Assembly (NCBI RefSeq): GCF_015326965.1
Contig: NZ_CP017659.1
Coordinates: 3,301,001 to 3,365,000, forward strand
Reading direction: 5' to 3'
DNA: 64,000 nucleotides
Source: Paenibacillus sp. JZ16
GTDB lineage: Bacteria > Bacillota > Bacilli > Paenibacillales > Paenibacillaceae
A program made the translations under genes and the position numbers. The notes beneath the pieces were generated by a model. That model saw nothing but the letters and a program-made list of their open reading frames with translations. It made no database searches and had not been told where the DNA came from. The stretch's first letter is position 1, and each line of letters begins with the position of its first letter. Shown here piece by piece: positions 25,692-34,738 of this stretch.

Positions 25692-26837
25692 TCAAAACAC
25701 CTGCTCCTTAATATGCGTTTCATTAAAGCGAGGCGGGTTAAACCAGTTTCCGCTCTGTGCCCAGGTCGGGTCCAGCGGTATCCACCGCTTCTCTTCACTC
25801 AAGTAGACCTCATTCCAGGCATGCGGACCATAACCGCCTTGGCCATTATATCCCCTGCCGGTTACGACCCGGACTTTCAGATCCTGAGACCGGGCCATCA
25901 TGGCATACAGCCGGGCATAATCAATGCACACGCCTAACCTGGTGTCATACGTATCCTGCGGTGTCTGCTCTTTCCATATCCGCTGCTCTTCGTACAAGGT
26001 CACTTTGTCGTGATCATATGTTATCCGGCTGCCAACCCAATCATAGAGCTTTCGCGCTTTCTCTTCATCGGTTGACGAACCCTTTACAACATGGGCTGCC
26101 GTCTGCTCAATGCCCTCGGGAATCTTGTGGTCGATGACCTCATACTTCCGCTGAATGATCCCGTTCAATTCTTCCTGAACCGATTGGGTAAAGACCGGCA
26201 GCTTCTCGCGGACGAGAGAGCCCGATAAAGGCTCTATTACTGCCTTCGCCCCCTGTTGATAAACGGGTGAAGCCTCAACGTACCGGCTAAAGCCGTGATC
26301 GGGATTCAAACTGACGTAGATGAATAAGATCGCAATAACAATAATGCTCCGCGCTGCGCCCATGATGACGCCAATTCCCGCACCTGTTAGCCGGCTCAGC
26401 AGCGATGCCGATGTATCTTTTCTCGTTTCGAAGAGTCCCAGCCTGCCTCCCATAATCAGGGACACGAGCAGACGCAGCATAAATACGATAAGGGCGTAAC
26501 TTAACATAAACAGCACCGCAAACCGCAGCAGCGGGAAATCCGCCAGCGATTTTACGGCTGTATAATAAATCTGTTCCCAGAAGCGCAGCTCTCGATTCGG
26601 TAAAGTGGAGACCGTACCCAGCCAATCGCCTGCTTTAGGTGATAACCATAATGTAAAAGGAACGGAGATCGCAAGCCCGACCAGGCGCAGCACCGCATCC
26701 CCCAGAAAAAAAACAAGCTTCCCGGCTGACCGGGAGGCTCCGCGACTCCATCCCTGTATTAGTGAAAAAGCCACAATCAGCAGCAGCAAGATGGTGATTC
26801 CGTTTCCACCCAGCACACTCTCCTTCCATGCCGACAT
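25692..26837 (-). CDS. Membrane protein with a C-terminal transglutaminase-like domain
   Basis: The start ATG 26837 is preceded by GAGGAGGGG at about 10 bases and gives 381 residues; a longer frame begins within the upstream gene. The N-terminal half has about four membrane helices in a CvpA-like pattern. The C-terminal half is a transglutaminase-like cysteine-peptidase fold with the triad Cys304 (GVCIDYARLY), His339 (GPHAWNEVY) and Asp356 (PLDPTW). It probably acts on the outer face of the membrane on proteins or peptides. Substrate unknown. It follows the 26950-27396 membrane gene by 112 bases. Confidence 0.8.
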   Translation of the reverse strand: MSAWKESVLGGNGITILLLLIVAFSLIQGWSRGASRSAGKLVFFLGDAVLRLVGLAISVPFTLWLSPKAGDWLGTVSTLPNRELRFWEQIYYTAVKSLADFPLLRFAVLFMLSYALIVFMLRLLVSLIMGGRLGLFETRKDTSASLLSRLTGAGIGVIMGAARSIIVIAILFIYVSLNPDHGFSRYVEASPVYQQGAKAVIEPLSGSLVREKLPVFTQSVQEELNGIIQRKYEVIDHKIPEGIEQTAAHVVKGSSTDEEKARKLYDWVGSRITYDHDKVTLYEEQRIWKEQTPQDTYDTRLGVCIDYARLYAMMARSQDLKVRVVTGRGYNGQGGYGPHAWNEVYLSEEKRWIPLDPTWAQSGNWFNPPRFNETHIKEQVF

Positions 26838-26949
26838 CAACGGTATCCCCTCCTCTCCCCATGATGTCTTGTCAACCGATGTAATCAAGCTGCAGCACGA
26901 ACAACGCTGCCGCTCTCGTACATTCGCTTCCGATTGCGCTCTATCTTTT

Positions 26950-27396
26950 TTATTTAGAGGCCGTATTGCTCTTGGCATCGTCGATAAAGCTCTGAATCGT
27001 ATCGTTGATATCCCACTTCCCTACCGAAACTCCGCGGAAAGTCACTTCAACCTCTTCGGAACCGGCGCTTCCTTTCAGCTCCAGATTGGGAGCTTTAATG
27101 GAGTAGGTACCGTCCTCATTCGAGGTATATTTCGCTTCCTTCGCTTCTTTCATCATCATGTTCAGCGCTTCTTTTTTTATCGTGTCTACCGTTTCTTCCT
27201 TCACCGTGGTTACAACCTCGCCGATTTTATCTAAGGAAATTCCGCTGTACACTAACAATCCCACGATGATAAGTACGGCCAGCGCCCACTTAATGACGGT
27301 TCTCACCACATTCAGCACAATAAACAAGATAATTAAGGCGATGGCAATGACCAGCCAGTTTTGTTTGAGAAATTCAATCCAGACCTGAGTATCCAA
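26950..27396 (-). CDS. Membrane-anchored protein of unknown function
   Basis: A 148-residue protein with two adjacent hydrophobic segments near the N-terminus (VIAIALIILFIVLNVV and WALAVLIIVGLLVYSGI) and a hydrophilic Lys/Glu-rich C-terminal domain ending VGKWDINDTIQSFIDDAK. No family was recognised. The start is TTG 27396 with GGGAG about 10 bases upstream. It lies directly upstream of the transglutaminase-like gene and is probably in the same transcript, so the two may work together at the envelope. Confidence 0.65.
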   Translation of the reverse strand: MDTQVWIEFLKQNWLVIAIALIILFIVLNVVRTVIKWALAVLIIVGLLVYSGISLDKIGEVVTTVKEETVDTIKKEALNMMMKEAKEAKYTSNEDGTYSIKAPNLELKGSAGSEEVEVTFRGVSVGKWDINDTIQSFIDDAKSNTASK

Positions 27397-27578
27397 TACA
27401 ATTCACTCCCGTTCATCGTTTCAAAAACGGCGGTTCATGGCCGTCTTATTAATTATACATGATACCCCGCAAAGCTGTCAGCCAACCGGGTCTTTTCACA
27501 AAAAGGTATAAGCTTGCCCTTTCGAACGTACAAGTAGTAGTAACAATATCAACTTTTGCCGGATAGGAGGGTGCCATA

Positions 27579-28751
27579 TTGAAAACCGCTTTATGGCTCT
27601 ATATGTTTTTGTTTCTGGCGTTTTTTGATTTGCATGCTCAGTATCCTGTACTGACGCCTTTTGCCATCTCTCTTGGCGCAGCCCCTACGTTTATCGGCTG
27701 GATGATGGGCATTTATGCTCTGACCCATCTGCCTGGCAATCTGCTTGCAGGCAATCTGATCGACCGGCACGGCAGCAGACGCTACATTATTTTCAGCTTA
27801 ACCGCCGCTGGTGTGATCCTGTTGCTCCAGGCTCATGTCCAATTGCCCTGGCAGCTGCTCGTGCTCCGCTCGATCAGCGGATTCGTTCTGGCCTTTTTGT
27901 CACCGGCCTGTCTGGCACTGCTTGCGTCACTCTCCCGGGATCCTGTTACGCAAGGCAAATATATGTCCGGTCATGGCGTAATACACACTCTTGCCTCCGT
28001 CTTGTCCCCGGCCGCCGGCGCTTTCATTGTAGCCAAAGCAGGATTTTCCGGTACATTCCAGAGTCTGGGCTGGCTTTTGATTTTCACCGGTTTGATGGCG
28101 TTTCTCAGTCTCCCGAAGCCTCTGTCAGCCACTGCTAAGGATAAAGGTCAGGCTGCTGTTCCGATCAACAATGGGGCACCGGCGCGGCTTCCTTTTAGCT
28201 TGCGTTTATATTTGATTCCGTTTGCTATCGCATGCTCTCAAGGAATCCTGTTTTTTGAAATACCGCTGCGAGAAAGCGGGCTGGCAAGCATTATGTCCAC
28301 CGGACTTCTATTCTCCGTCATTAGTCTTGGAGCTTTGGTCACATTAAGCATGCTGTTTCTTAATCGTTATGCGCCCCATATCAGAGTAGCCATCGGCGTA
28401 TTGGGGCTGGCGATTTGCTTCTACGCTCTGGCCGCAGCTGACCATGTACCGATTATGATCATCCTGTTTGCACTCGGGCTAGCTAAAGGATTCCTGTTTC
28501 CGGCATTATCCTCATTGTTCATCGAGCTAAGCGGCGGAGGCAGACTCGGGAAAGTGTTCTCATTTCAATCCATCGCCATGTCGCTTGGTTCCTTTGTCGG
28601 CCCTATTGCGGCTGGACAGCTCCGAACGGTGGTGTCACCTTATTTCATCGCGTTTCTGATGCTGATGACCGTTCTGCTGCTGCTCCCCAAACGCAATCGT
28701 GAAGCCCCTTTAACGGCCATCTCACCGGAAGCCCCAATCTCAACCGTCTAA
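27579..28751 (+). CDS. MFS transporter
   Basis: A 390-residue protein with about 12 membrane helices and the loop 2-3 signature GNLIDRHGSRR, the MFS motif A variant. It starts with TTG 27579, eight bases after AGGAGGG. The overall pattern suggests a drug or metabolite exporter, but no substrate can be assigned. Single gene; the next plus-strand gene (the small YjcZ-like peptide) is 132 bases downstream with its own promoter-like sequence. Confidence 0.88.
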   Translation: MKTALWLYMFLFLAFFDLHAQYPVLTPFAISLGAAPTFIGWMMGIYALTHLPGNLLAGNLIDRHGSRRYIIFSLTAAGVILLLQAHVQLPWQLLVLRSISGFVLAFLSPACLALLASLSRDPVTQGKYMSGHGVIHTLASVLSPAAGAFIVAKAGFSGTFQSLGWLLIFTGLMAFLSLPKPLSATAKDKGQAAVPINNGAPARLPFSLRLYLIPFAIACSQGILFFEIPLRESGLASIMSTGLLFSVISLGALVTLSMLFLNRYAPHIRVAIGVLGLAICFYALAAADHVPIMIILFALGLAKGFLFPALSSLFIELSGGGRLGKVFSFQSIAMSLGSFVGPIAAGQLRTVVSPYFIAFLMLMTVLLLLPKRNREAPLTAISPEAPISTV

Positions 28752-28827
28752 GGAAGCTGTACCTGGCTTGAGTCAGCGCCCAAAAAGATGCAGATGGGCC
28801 AACACACAGTCCATATGGGTAAATCCA

Positions 28828-28836
28828 CATAAGATA
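28828..28836 (+). promoter_or_regulatory. Possible sigma-E/sigma-K -10 element
   Basis: CATAAGATA fits the CATANNNTA -10 pattern of mother-cell sigma factors and lies 47 bases upstream of the YjcZ-like gene. The -35 region is not convincing (ACA about 20 bases upstream). Confidence 0.35.
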
Positions 28837-28883
28837 CAGTGTGGCAAATGACCACGTACATCTAACCAAGGGGTGAAGTAATC

Positions 28884-28997
28884 ATGAGTCATGTTCATCA
28901 TCATAAACATTGTCATACAGGAGGCCATGGAAATTCTGTAGGGATGGTTCTTGTATTGTATATTCTGCTCGTCATCATCTTGAGCTGTTTCTACTAG
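28884..28997 (+). CDS. YjcZ-like small sporulation peptide, His-rich
   Basis: A gene of 37 codons. The N-terminal half is rich in histidine (MSHVHHHKHCHTGGHGNSVG), and the C-terminal half is a single membrane helix ending LVIILSCFY. The Gly-rich head plus hydrophobic tail resembles the YjcZ/SscA family of tiny spore-coat peptides, but six histidines and a cysteine in the head are unusual and suggest metal binding. AAGGGGTGA precedes the ATG and a terminator follows at 29020-29047. The family assignment is by pattern only. Confidence 0.65.
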   Translation: MSHVHHHKHCHTGGHGNSVGMVLVLYILLVIILSCFY

Positions 28998-29019
28998 AAT
29001 ACATGGGTTAACCTTGTTG

Positions 29020-29047
29020 CGGCCATCCACTGGATGGCCGTTTATTT
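29020..29047 (+). terminator. Terminator after the YjcZ-like gene
   Basis: CGGCCATCCA/TGGATGGCCG followed by TTTATTTT. Confidence 0.85.
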
Positions 29048-29184
29048 TGCCTGCTTTGCATGATCGGCAAGAAACAAGTTACACTATACATACACCATTC
29101 GACATATCCATCATTCGACGGCGGATTATCATTTCCCGGGGAATGCCGCCAAGGATCTCCGTATCATGACAGAGGTGAAAAAAG

Positions 29185-29532
29185 ATGCCGATATTCATCA
29201 TCGTAGAGGGTAAGAACGACAGGAGTCGACTACGCCGATTGCTGACATCAGATATAACCATCTTGTGCACGTTCGGAACGTTAAACACCGCCAAGCTTGA
29301 AAGCCTTCATAAACAGGTGAAGGATCAAGAGGTCTATCTTTTTATGGATAACGACAGCTCCGGCAAAAAAATTCGCGGTGCCCTGCGCGACATCTTTCCT
29401 GATGCCGAACAGATTTATACGCGCCGGGGTTACGCCGGAGTTGAAGGAACGCCTGACGAGTACCTAATTGCCCAGTTAGAGAAGGCCGGGCTGGAAGAGT
29501 TCATCATTTACCCGCCTCCTGCTGAATTCTGA
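29185..29532 (+). CDS. Small Toprim-domain protein
   Basis: A 115-residue stand-alone Toprim domain. The catalytic Glu8 (VEGKND) and the DxD pair Asp55/Asp57 (MDNDSSGKK) that bind magnesium are both present. Toprim proteins of this size include RNase M5-like and YusF-like proteins; M5 is usually longer. It could cut or bind RNA or DNA, but the target is unknown. ATG 29185 follows GAGGTGAAAAAAG. Single gene with a weak hairpin downstream. Confidence 0.8.
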   Translation: MPIFIIVEGKNDRSRLRRLLTSDITILCTFGTLNTAKLESLHKQVKDQEVYLFMDNDSSGKKIRGALRDIFPDAEQIYTRRGYAGVEGTPDEYLIAQLEKAGLEEFIIYPPPAEF

Positions 29533-29607
29533 TGACCTTGTTTTAAAATAATAAAAAGGCGTCTCCATCCTAAACGATAGAGCGCACCTTTTGGTTTTAC
29601 CTATAGG

Positions 29608-30225
29608 TTATTCCTTAATTAAAGACTTAATGTCCTTCACAATATCCTCGGTCTTCACTTCGGCCGGGTCTGCTGCATTATAAGTCTTCCGAATATTGTT
29701 GTCCCGGTCAACCAATGCAATGGAATTGCCATGCGTGAAATTCGTCGAGTTATTGCCGAGCAGCGGGATTTTGAAAGAGTCCTGCATCAGCTTCCGTGTT
29801 TCCTCCTGATCTCCACGAAGGAAGTACCAGCCGCTATAATCAGCATAGAAACGGTCCCCGAATTCCTTAATCTTCTTTTTTGTATCGGTTTCCGGATCAA
29901 AGGAGATGGACACGAAGTTAACCTCTTTACCGAAGAGGCCCTCTTTCTTCAAGTCTTCCTGTATTTGCGAAAGTACCAGTGTCGTAATCGGGCACACATC
30001 TGGGCAGCTGGTGAAATAGAAGTACATGAGCTTCACCTTGCCTTTGGTATCATCCGATGTGATCGTCTTTCCATCCACATTCTCCATGGAATAAGCGGCA
30101 ACCTCACGAACGATAGGAAACTTTTCTTTTCCGAATCCCAGCGAATTGTATACCAGGTAAATTGCTGCTATTACACAGACAGCGAGTAGTACCCAAGTCC
30201 ATTTGTAACGTTTGAATGCATTCAT
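29608..30225 (-). CDS. SCO1/SenC family copper chaperone for cytochrome oxidase
   Basis: A 205-residue protein with an N-terminal membrane anchor (about 9-30) and an external thioredoxin-like domain. The copper-binding motif is CPDVC (Cys74, Cys78), and the third ligand His165 is in NFTHGNSIALVD. SCO proteins help load the CuA centre of cytochrome c oxidase. It lies 79 bases downstream of ctaB on the same strand and is very likely co-transcribed, tying haem O synthesis to copper insertion. Similar to B. subtilis YpmQ (BsSco). Confidence 0.93.
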   Translation of the reverse strand: MNAFKRYKWTWVLLAVCVIAAIYLVYNSLGFGKEKFPIVREVAAYSMENVDGKTITSDDTKGKVKLMYFYFTSCPDVCPITTLVLSQIQEDLKKEGLFGKEVNFVSISFDPETDTKKKIKEFGDRFYADYSGWYFLRGDQEETRKLMQDSFKIPLLGNNSTNFTHGNSIALVDRDNNIRKTYNAADPAEVKTEDIVKDIKSLIKE

Positions 30226-30304
30226 GACCTTCCCCGTTCTCCCTTCGTCTCAGGCAATCCCTGTTCTTATCAGGTTTAGTGTAGCGTTTAAGCCCTTCCA
30301 CCGA

Positions 30305-31243
30305 TTAAAAGGTGGTATTGAGTATGAGAACGATCAGGCTCAAGGTCAAGTAGTTGATGGAGATAATAAATACTTTTTTGGACCAAGCTTCATCGTCCTT
30401 GGCACGGAAACCTTGGAGTGCGGCGTAGAGCCACCAAACAGCCAGGAAGAGTCCGATAACCAGAAAAAAAATACCGGCGTACCCATACGTGTACATCAGA
30501 ATAGGGATCGGAATAAGTAACACCAGGTAAGGAATCATCTGATACTTCGTGCGTTTAATTCCTTTAACAACCGGCAATAACGGGAAGCCCGCTGCGCGAT
30601 ACTCTTCAACGCGGCGAATGCCCAGCGCCCAGAAATGTGGCGGCTGCCACAGAAACAGAAGTGCGAACAGCAGCACCGCAGCCATATCTACGCTTCCTGT
30701 CACGGCCACATAGCCGATCACCGGAGGCATCGCTCCGGAAATAGCGCCTACCGATGTGCTCCATGTTGATGAACGCTTTAGCCATAATGTGTATACCACA
30801 ACGTATACGAACATTCCGATCGCTCCGAATATCCCGGCCAATACCCCTGAGAACAGGAATAACATAGCTAGTCCAACGACCCCAAGTATGATGGCATACC
30901 AAAGAACAACCTTAGGTGTCAGCCGTCCGGTTGGAAGTGAGCGATTCCGTGTGCGCTCCATCTTCATGTCGAGCTCTCTGTCGAAATAGTTATTGAAAAC
31001 ACAGGACGAAGCCATAACAAGCACGGTTCCGAGAAGTGTCATAATCATCAATCCAAATTGGATATCCCAACGCGACGCTAGCCAAAATCCGGCAAAAGCC
31101 GCTATCAAATTTGACCGGATGATTCCGGGCTTCGTCACCGTGATAAAATCTTTCCAAGTCCCCGCCTTATCGGGAGGTGCAGGCGCTGCCGAGGCAAGTG
31201 CTGCGGATTCTGAAGGAGCCTGGTATCTCAAGTGATTATCCAC
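30305..31243 (-). CDS. ctaB: CtaB, protohaem IX farnesyltransferase (haem O synthase)
   Basis: A 312-residue membrane enzyme with about nine helices. The prenyl-diphosphate binding motif NxxxD is in NNYFDRELDMKMERTRNRSL, and PPHFWALGIRR follows in the middle. It adds a farnesyl group to haem b to make haem O, the substrate of CtaA. The N-terminal 28 residues are an Ala/Pro-rich extension absent from short family members. First gene of a two-gene unit with the SCO gene. Promoter at 31306-31335. Confidence 0.95.
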   Translation of the reverse strand: MDNHLRYQAPSESAALASAAPAPPDKAGTWKDFITVTKPGIIRSNLIAAFAGFWLASRWDIQFGLMIMTLLGTVLVMASSCVFNNYFDRELDMKMERTRNRSLPTGRLTPKVVLWYAIILGVVGLAMLFLFSGVLAGIFGAIGMFVYVVVYTLWLKRSSTWSTSVGAISGAMPPVIGYVAVTGSVDMAAVLLFALLFLWQPPHFWALGIRRVEEYRAAGFPLLPVVKGIKRTKYQMIPYLVLLIPIPILMYTYGYAGIFFLVIGLFLAVWWLYAALQGFRAKDDEAWSKKVFIISINYLTLSLIVLILNTTF

Positions 31244-31305
31244 GTGTAAACGTTCCTCCTTGTATCTGTCGTTATGGAGGAAGTACTGCCTCCGCTATAA
31301 AGTTT

Positions 31306-31335
31306 ATCATATCATTAGTAAAAAGTGTTTAGCAA
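31306..31335 (-). promoter_or_regulatory. Candidate sigma-A promoter of ctaB-sco
   Basis: Minus-strand TTGCTA and TATGAT with an 18-base spacer, about 60 bases before ctaB. A GGAGG-AAGTACT-GCCTCC hairpin lies between promoter and gene. Confidence 0.6.
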
Positions 31336-31470
31336 TCCTTCGGAATTCGTTCCATCTATATGACAATTCAGTGACATTTGGAAGCGATCTATTCTTGACG
31401 TTATGCCGTTGTTTAAGGCACAATTTGTCTATGTAGCAAAGGTGAGTGTCGATCCCGTAATATGAATACA

Positions 31471-31503
31471 AAGCCCGGAGCGCAATGATAGCGCTCCGGG
31501 CTT
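31471..31503 (-). terminator. Terminator of the first SASP gene
   Basis: AGCCCGGAGCGC/GCGCTCCGGGCT stem, then TTTGTATTC on the minus strand. Confidence 0.85.
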
Positions 31504-31528
31504 CCATACTCACGTTATGAGAAAGAGA

Positions 31529-31747
31529 TTACAGCGTGCGGCCAGACCCCGAAAGAGCCTGTTCAGCTTGCTGTACCAAACGTTTTGTAATGTATCCACC
31601 CAGGGATCCTGTTTCACGGGAAGTATAGTTACCATAGTAACCGTCCTGAGGAATCGTTACGCCTAGTTCTTGAGCAGCCTCGAGTTTCAAACGTTGTAAT
31701 GCTGCAGTAGCTTGAGGTACAACCAAATTGTTGCTGCGGCGTGCCAT
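31529..31747 (-). CDS. Alpha/beta-type small acid-soluble spore protein
   Basis: A 72-residue protein with the SASP signatures [11 protein letters not shown] (containing the GPR protease cut region Glu-Leu-Gly) and [20 protein letters not shown]. These proteins coat DNA in the dormant spore and protect it from UV and oxidation, and are degraded by GPR at germination. The start ATG 31747 follows GGGAGA. A sigma-G-like promoter is at 31802-31831. A close paralogue is at 34739-34960, on the other strand. Confidence 0.97.
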   Translation of the reverse strand: MARRSNNLVVPQATAALQRLKLEAAQELGVTIPQDGYYGNYTSRETGSLGGYITKRLVQQAEQALSGSGRTL

Positions 31748-31801
31748 ATTAAATATCTCCCTTCACTGAATGTCTGTTATTCCAGTGCAAGCTTGCAAAC
31801 T

Positions 31802-31831
31802 TATTATGGCTCCTTCTTGCAACGTTATACG
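31802..31831 (-). promoter_or_regulatory. Candidate sigma-G promoter of the first SASP gene
   Basis: Minus-strand CGTATA and CATAATA are separated by 17 bases (forespore consensus TGAATA / CATACTA). The second SASP gene has the same CATAATA box. Confidence 0.5.
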
Positions 31832-31868
31832 TATTTTTTGAATTTTTATCTTTGGAGGTTTTTTTCAT

Positions 31869-32036
31869 ATGAGTAAAGGCTTATCCCTGTGGTTTGCGGT
31901 CTCTTCGATCGTCCTGCTGACCGCTTCTGCCATCTCCATCAGCTACAACGGATTTCTGGCCGGCGGTCTCGCTCTACTCTCCATTCTCAATATAGGCTGG
32001 GGATTCATCATCAAATCCAAACGCAAGCCTTCTTAA
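31869..32036 (+). CDS. Small two-helix membrane protein
   Basis: A gene of 55 codons, with TTTGGAGG 10 bases before its ATG. The product has two hydrophobic stretches (LWFAVSSIVLLTASAISIS and GGLALLSILNIGWGFII) and a basic end (KSKRKPS). No family was recognised. It is divergent from the SASP gene, and its stop codon is six bases from the end of trpS, so the two are convergent. Confidence 0.6.
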   Translation: MSKGLSLWFAVSSIVLLTASAISISYNGFLAGGLALLSILNIGWGFIIKSKRKPS

Positions 32037-32042
32037 GGAAGC

Positions 32043-33029
32043 TTATTTACGAGCCAGAAAGCCCATCTTGTCCTTGACGCCATCCAGTATTTGAGCCGCA
32101 GTCTTCTGTGCCTGCTCTGCTCCCTTGGCCAGAATGTCATGGATCTCACCGGTTTGGCGAATTTCGTAGTATCTGTTTTGAAGTGGTTCCAGAGCGGCTA
32201 CTACAACTTCGCCAAGCTCCTTCTTGAATGCCCCGTACATCTTTCCTTCAAAACGCGCCTGTACTTCCTGCAGGGATACTCCAGCGCACTCGGAATAAAT
32301 GCTCATCAGATTGCTAACCTCTGGTTTAGCGGACGGATCATAGACCACTTCGGCCCCGGAGTCGGTTGTAGCCCGGCTGATTTTCTTGCGTATTTGATCC
32401 GGCGTGTCCAGCATCGCAATATAACTGCCCTCAACCGGATTACTTTTGCTCATCTTTTTAGAAGCATCGTCCAGCGACATAATTCGTGCGCCTACCTCTG
32501 GAATGAACGGTTCCGGCATATTGAAGTAGGAACCAAACCGATGGTTGAACCGTGCAGCTAAATCGCGCGTGATTTCCAAATGCTGCTTCTGGTCATCCCC
32601 TACCGGTACCAGATTGGCATTATACAGCAATATGTCTGCAGCCATGAGCGCTGGATAGACAAACAAACCGGCTCCTACGGAATCTTTACCCTCCGATTTG
32701 TCCTTAAATTGTGTCATTCGTTCCAATTCGCCCATATTGACCATCGTTGTCATGATCCATCCCAGCTCGGCATGCTGAGGAACATGGGATTGAAGAAAAA
32801 TATTAGCACGATTCGGGTCGATTCCGGCTGCAACGTACAGTGCCGCAACCGATTCGGAGCGATCTCTAAGCGAACTTGGCTCCTGCGGTACCGTAATGGC
32901 ATGCAGATCGACGACCATAAAGTAACAATCATGCTCATCTTGGAGCTTAACGAAATTTTTAATGGCTCCGATGTAGTTGCCCAGTGTCAAATTGCCACTC
33001 GGCTGAATTCCCGATAATACAGTTTTCAT
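32043..33029 (-). CDS. trpS: Tryptophanyl-tRNA synthetase
   Basis: A 328-residue class I synthetase with the HIGH-like motif PSGNLTLGNYIGA (10-22) and the KMSKS loop (192-196). It charges tRNA-Trp; such a tRNA gene (CCA anticodon) is at 61065-61138. The gene is preceded by a T-box leader with its own promoter, so it is induced when tRNA-Trp is uncharged. The ribosome site is GGAGGG, before ATG 33029. Confidence 0.97.
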   Translation of the reverse strand: MKTVLSGIQPSGNLTLGNYIGAIKNFVKLQDEHDCYFMVVDLHAITVPQEPSSLRDRSESVAALYVAAGIDPNRANIFLQSHVPQHAELGWIMTTMVNMGELERMTQFKDKSEGKDSVGAGLFVYPALMAADILLYNANLVPVGDDQKQHLEITRDLAARFNHRFGSYFNMPEPFIPEVGARIMSLDDASKKMSKSNPVEGSYIAMLDTPDQIRKKISRATTDSGAEVVYDPSAKPEVSNLMSIYSECAGVSLQEVQARFEGKMYGAFKKELGEVVVAALEPLQNRYYEIRQTGEIHDILAKGAEQAQKTAAQILDGVKDKMGFLARK

Positions 33030-33102
33030 GACTAGCCCTCCATTTATTTACAATATTCTTTAATCCAAAGTCTGCCCCGCTCAAGGAATTATATATGAAC
33101 GC

Positions 33103-33385
33103 AAAAAGGCCTCACATCCGCAAGGGACGTGAGACCGTGGTGCCACCCTAATTCGCTGCATTAAACTCTAATACTTAAGCTGCAGCCTTCCATTCTTGTA
33201 ACGGAGAATACCCGGCCGGCATATTAAGGAATATCAGTATAATCCCTGTTCAGCCTGGCACTCAAAGGTCCATTCAGCAAAGCGGATCCACCGGTTCACA
33301 TCAACCACCGGCTTTCTGAAGGATGGGCCGCACCTGCTTACTTGTCCTTGTCATCGTGTTTCAATCATTTTGGATCACTATTACA
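33103..33385 (-). promoter_or_regulatory. T-box leader of trpS
   Basis: The T-box core AGGGTGGCACCACGG is at 33135-33149 (minus strand). A terminator follows: GGTCTCACGTCC/GGATGTGAGGCC and TTTTT, ending near 33103. Upstream lies a long Stem I; the likely specifier is a UGG (Trp) triplet in GAATGGACC, though its exact place in the loop was not modelled. Confidence 0.95.
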
Positions 33386-33391
33386 TGCAAT

Positions 33392-33420
33392 GATAAAACT
33401 CTTGCTCTCCCTTGTCAATT
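33392..33420 (-). promoter_or_regulatory. Promoter of the trpS leader
   Basis: Minus-strand TTGACA and TATCAT with a 17-base spacer; transcription would start a few bases before the T-box Stem I. Confidence 0.8.
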
Positions 33421-33539
33421 CCATTTTGGAATCAAGTCGTCCGATGTTTTGAAGCATTTCTTTTACCCTTTCCGTAAAAATCTGTTATGATGTGGTTAAT
33501 CGTCCAGACCATGATTTCTGTTAGTAAAGGAGCATCGAT

Positions 33540-34531
33540 ATGAATCAAGTGACCAAAGGCCAGTGGAATGGTTACGACACCTATATTTTAAACAGCGGCC
33601 GTCTTGAAGTGACTCTCCTTCCTCGTCTAGGTAACAATGTCATTGGAATTAAAGACCTTGAAAATTCACGCGAAATCCTTCGAAAACCAGATGAAAGTGA
33701 GCTTGCCTTCTATCTTCAGAAGCCCTATCACTTCGGCATCCCGATGCTCATTCCGCCAGGCCGGATTTCCAAAGGCCAGTTTGAGTACGGCGGAACATCG
33801 TATCAATTTGATCAAAATACCGCGAACGACAATCATATCCACGGTCTCCACCGATCACAGGCTTGGTGTGTCAGCGACATAGAGGAAGATGATGATGGGT
33901 GCGCCGTTTCGACAGAGTTCATATCATCGGATGATCCGAAATGGATCGCCCAATTCCCAGTACCGCTGAAGCTGGAAATGACCTTCCGTCTTCAGGGGCC
34001 CGCTTATCGCAGAGTCTTCGTGTAACGAATCTGGGTTCCAGCCCTGTCCCGTTCGGCATGGGTTACCATACGTGGTTCCTGCTTGATGGCGAGCCGCATC
34101 GCTGGACGCTGGATCTGCCTGTAGAGGGTATTTATACCTTGAATAATGAACTGATCCCAACCGGAGATTTTTCACCGCTTGGCCATCTGGAACAACTGAA
34201 TTCTGGACTAAACCTGAAGGAAGCCGACCTGGATACGATATTAAAAATTCCAGAGGGCAAACCGGCTGAAGCCATGCTTCAACGGGATGATGGTTATCAA
34301 ATTCATTATTCGGCTGACCGCGCCTTTTTCAAGCACTGGGTGCTCTATACGAAAGGCGTCGCAGAGGACTTCCTTTGCATCGAGCCGTATACCTGGCTTC
34401 CGAACGCGCCCAATTTAAATCTGCCGAATGAAGAAACCGGTCTGATTCATCTGGAACCGGGGCAGACCGTGAACCTGAATACCCAGATCAGCATCCAAAA
34501 AACAACACCGGAGGCGGAGCAAGGGGAATAG
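33540..34531 (+). pseudogene. Aldose 1-epimerase (GalM-like) gene with a single-base frameshift
   Basis: Two frames make up one gene of about 330 codons. The first (ATG 33540 to TAA 34023-34025) carries the GalM N-terminal half, with the catalytic His region NHIHGLHRSQAW. The second continues with LRVTNLGSSPVPFGMGYHTW and the Glu region FLCIEPYTWLPNAPN. The frames meet at CAGGGGCCC near 34000: adding one G there restores a continuous protein. The slip site lacks the pattern of programmed -1 frameshifting. GalM-type enzymes interconvert sugar anomers. It may be a true pseudogene or a sequencing error in the G run. A terminator follows at 34578-34612. Confidence 0.85.
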
Positions 34532-34577
34532 CAAATCCCCGGTGAACCATTAGATCTTCATATACTTAATGTTTCAA

Positions 34578-34612
34578 CAAGAGCAGCCCTTTGTTTCAAA
34601 GGGCTGCTCTTG
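34578..34612 (+). terminator. Terminator after the aldose-epimerase locus
   Basis: CAAGAGCAGCCCTTTG/CAAAGGGCTGCTCTTG hairpin, then TTTG. Confidence 0.85.
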
Positions 34613-34675
34613 TTTGTCTAGATACACGACAATTTCATTCGGATAATTTTACCAGCCAATGATCTGCCTCCAGCA

Positions 34676-34706
34676 CGAATGAGATTCCTAGGATTCAGTC
34701 ATAATA
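34676..34706 (+). promoter_or_regulatory. Candidate sigma-G promoter of the second SASP gene
   Basis: CGAATG and CATAATA with an 18-base spacer, 32 bases before the start codon. Confidence 0.5.
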
Positions 34707-34738
34707 TCCACATACAACATCAAAGGAGGTGACATGAC

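Noticed and set aside
34000..34012. Programmed -1 frameshift in the aldose-epimerase gene
   Set aside because: G-GGG-CCC does not meet the X-XXY-YYZ pairing rule and no downstream stem was seen; a base deletion is simpler.
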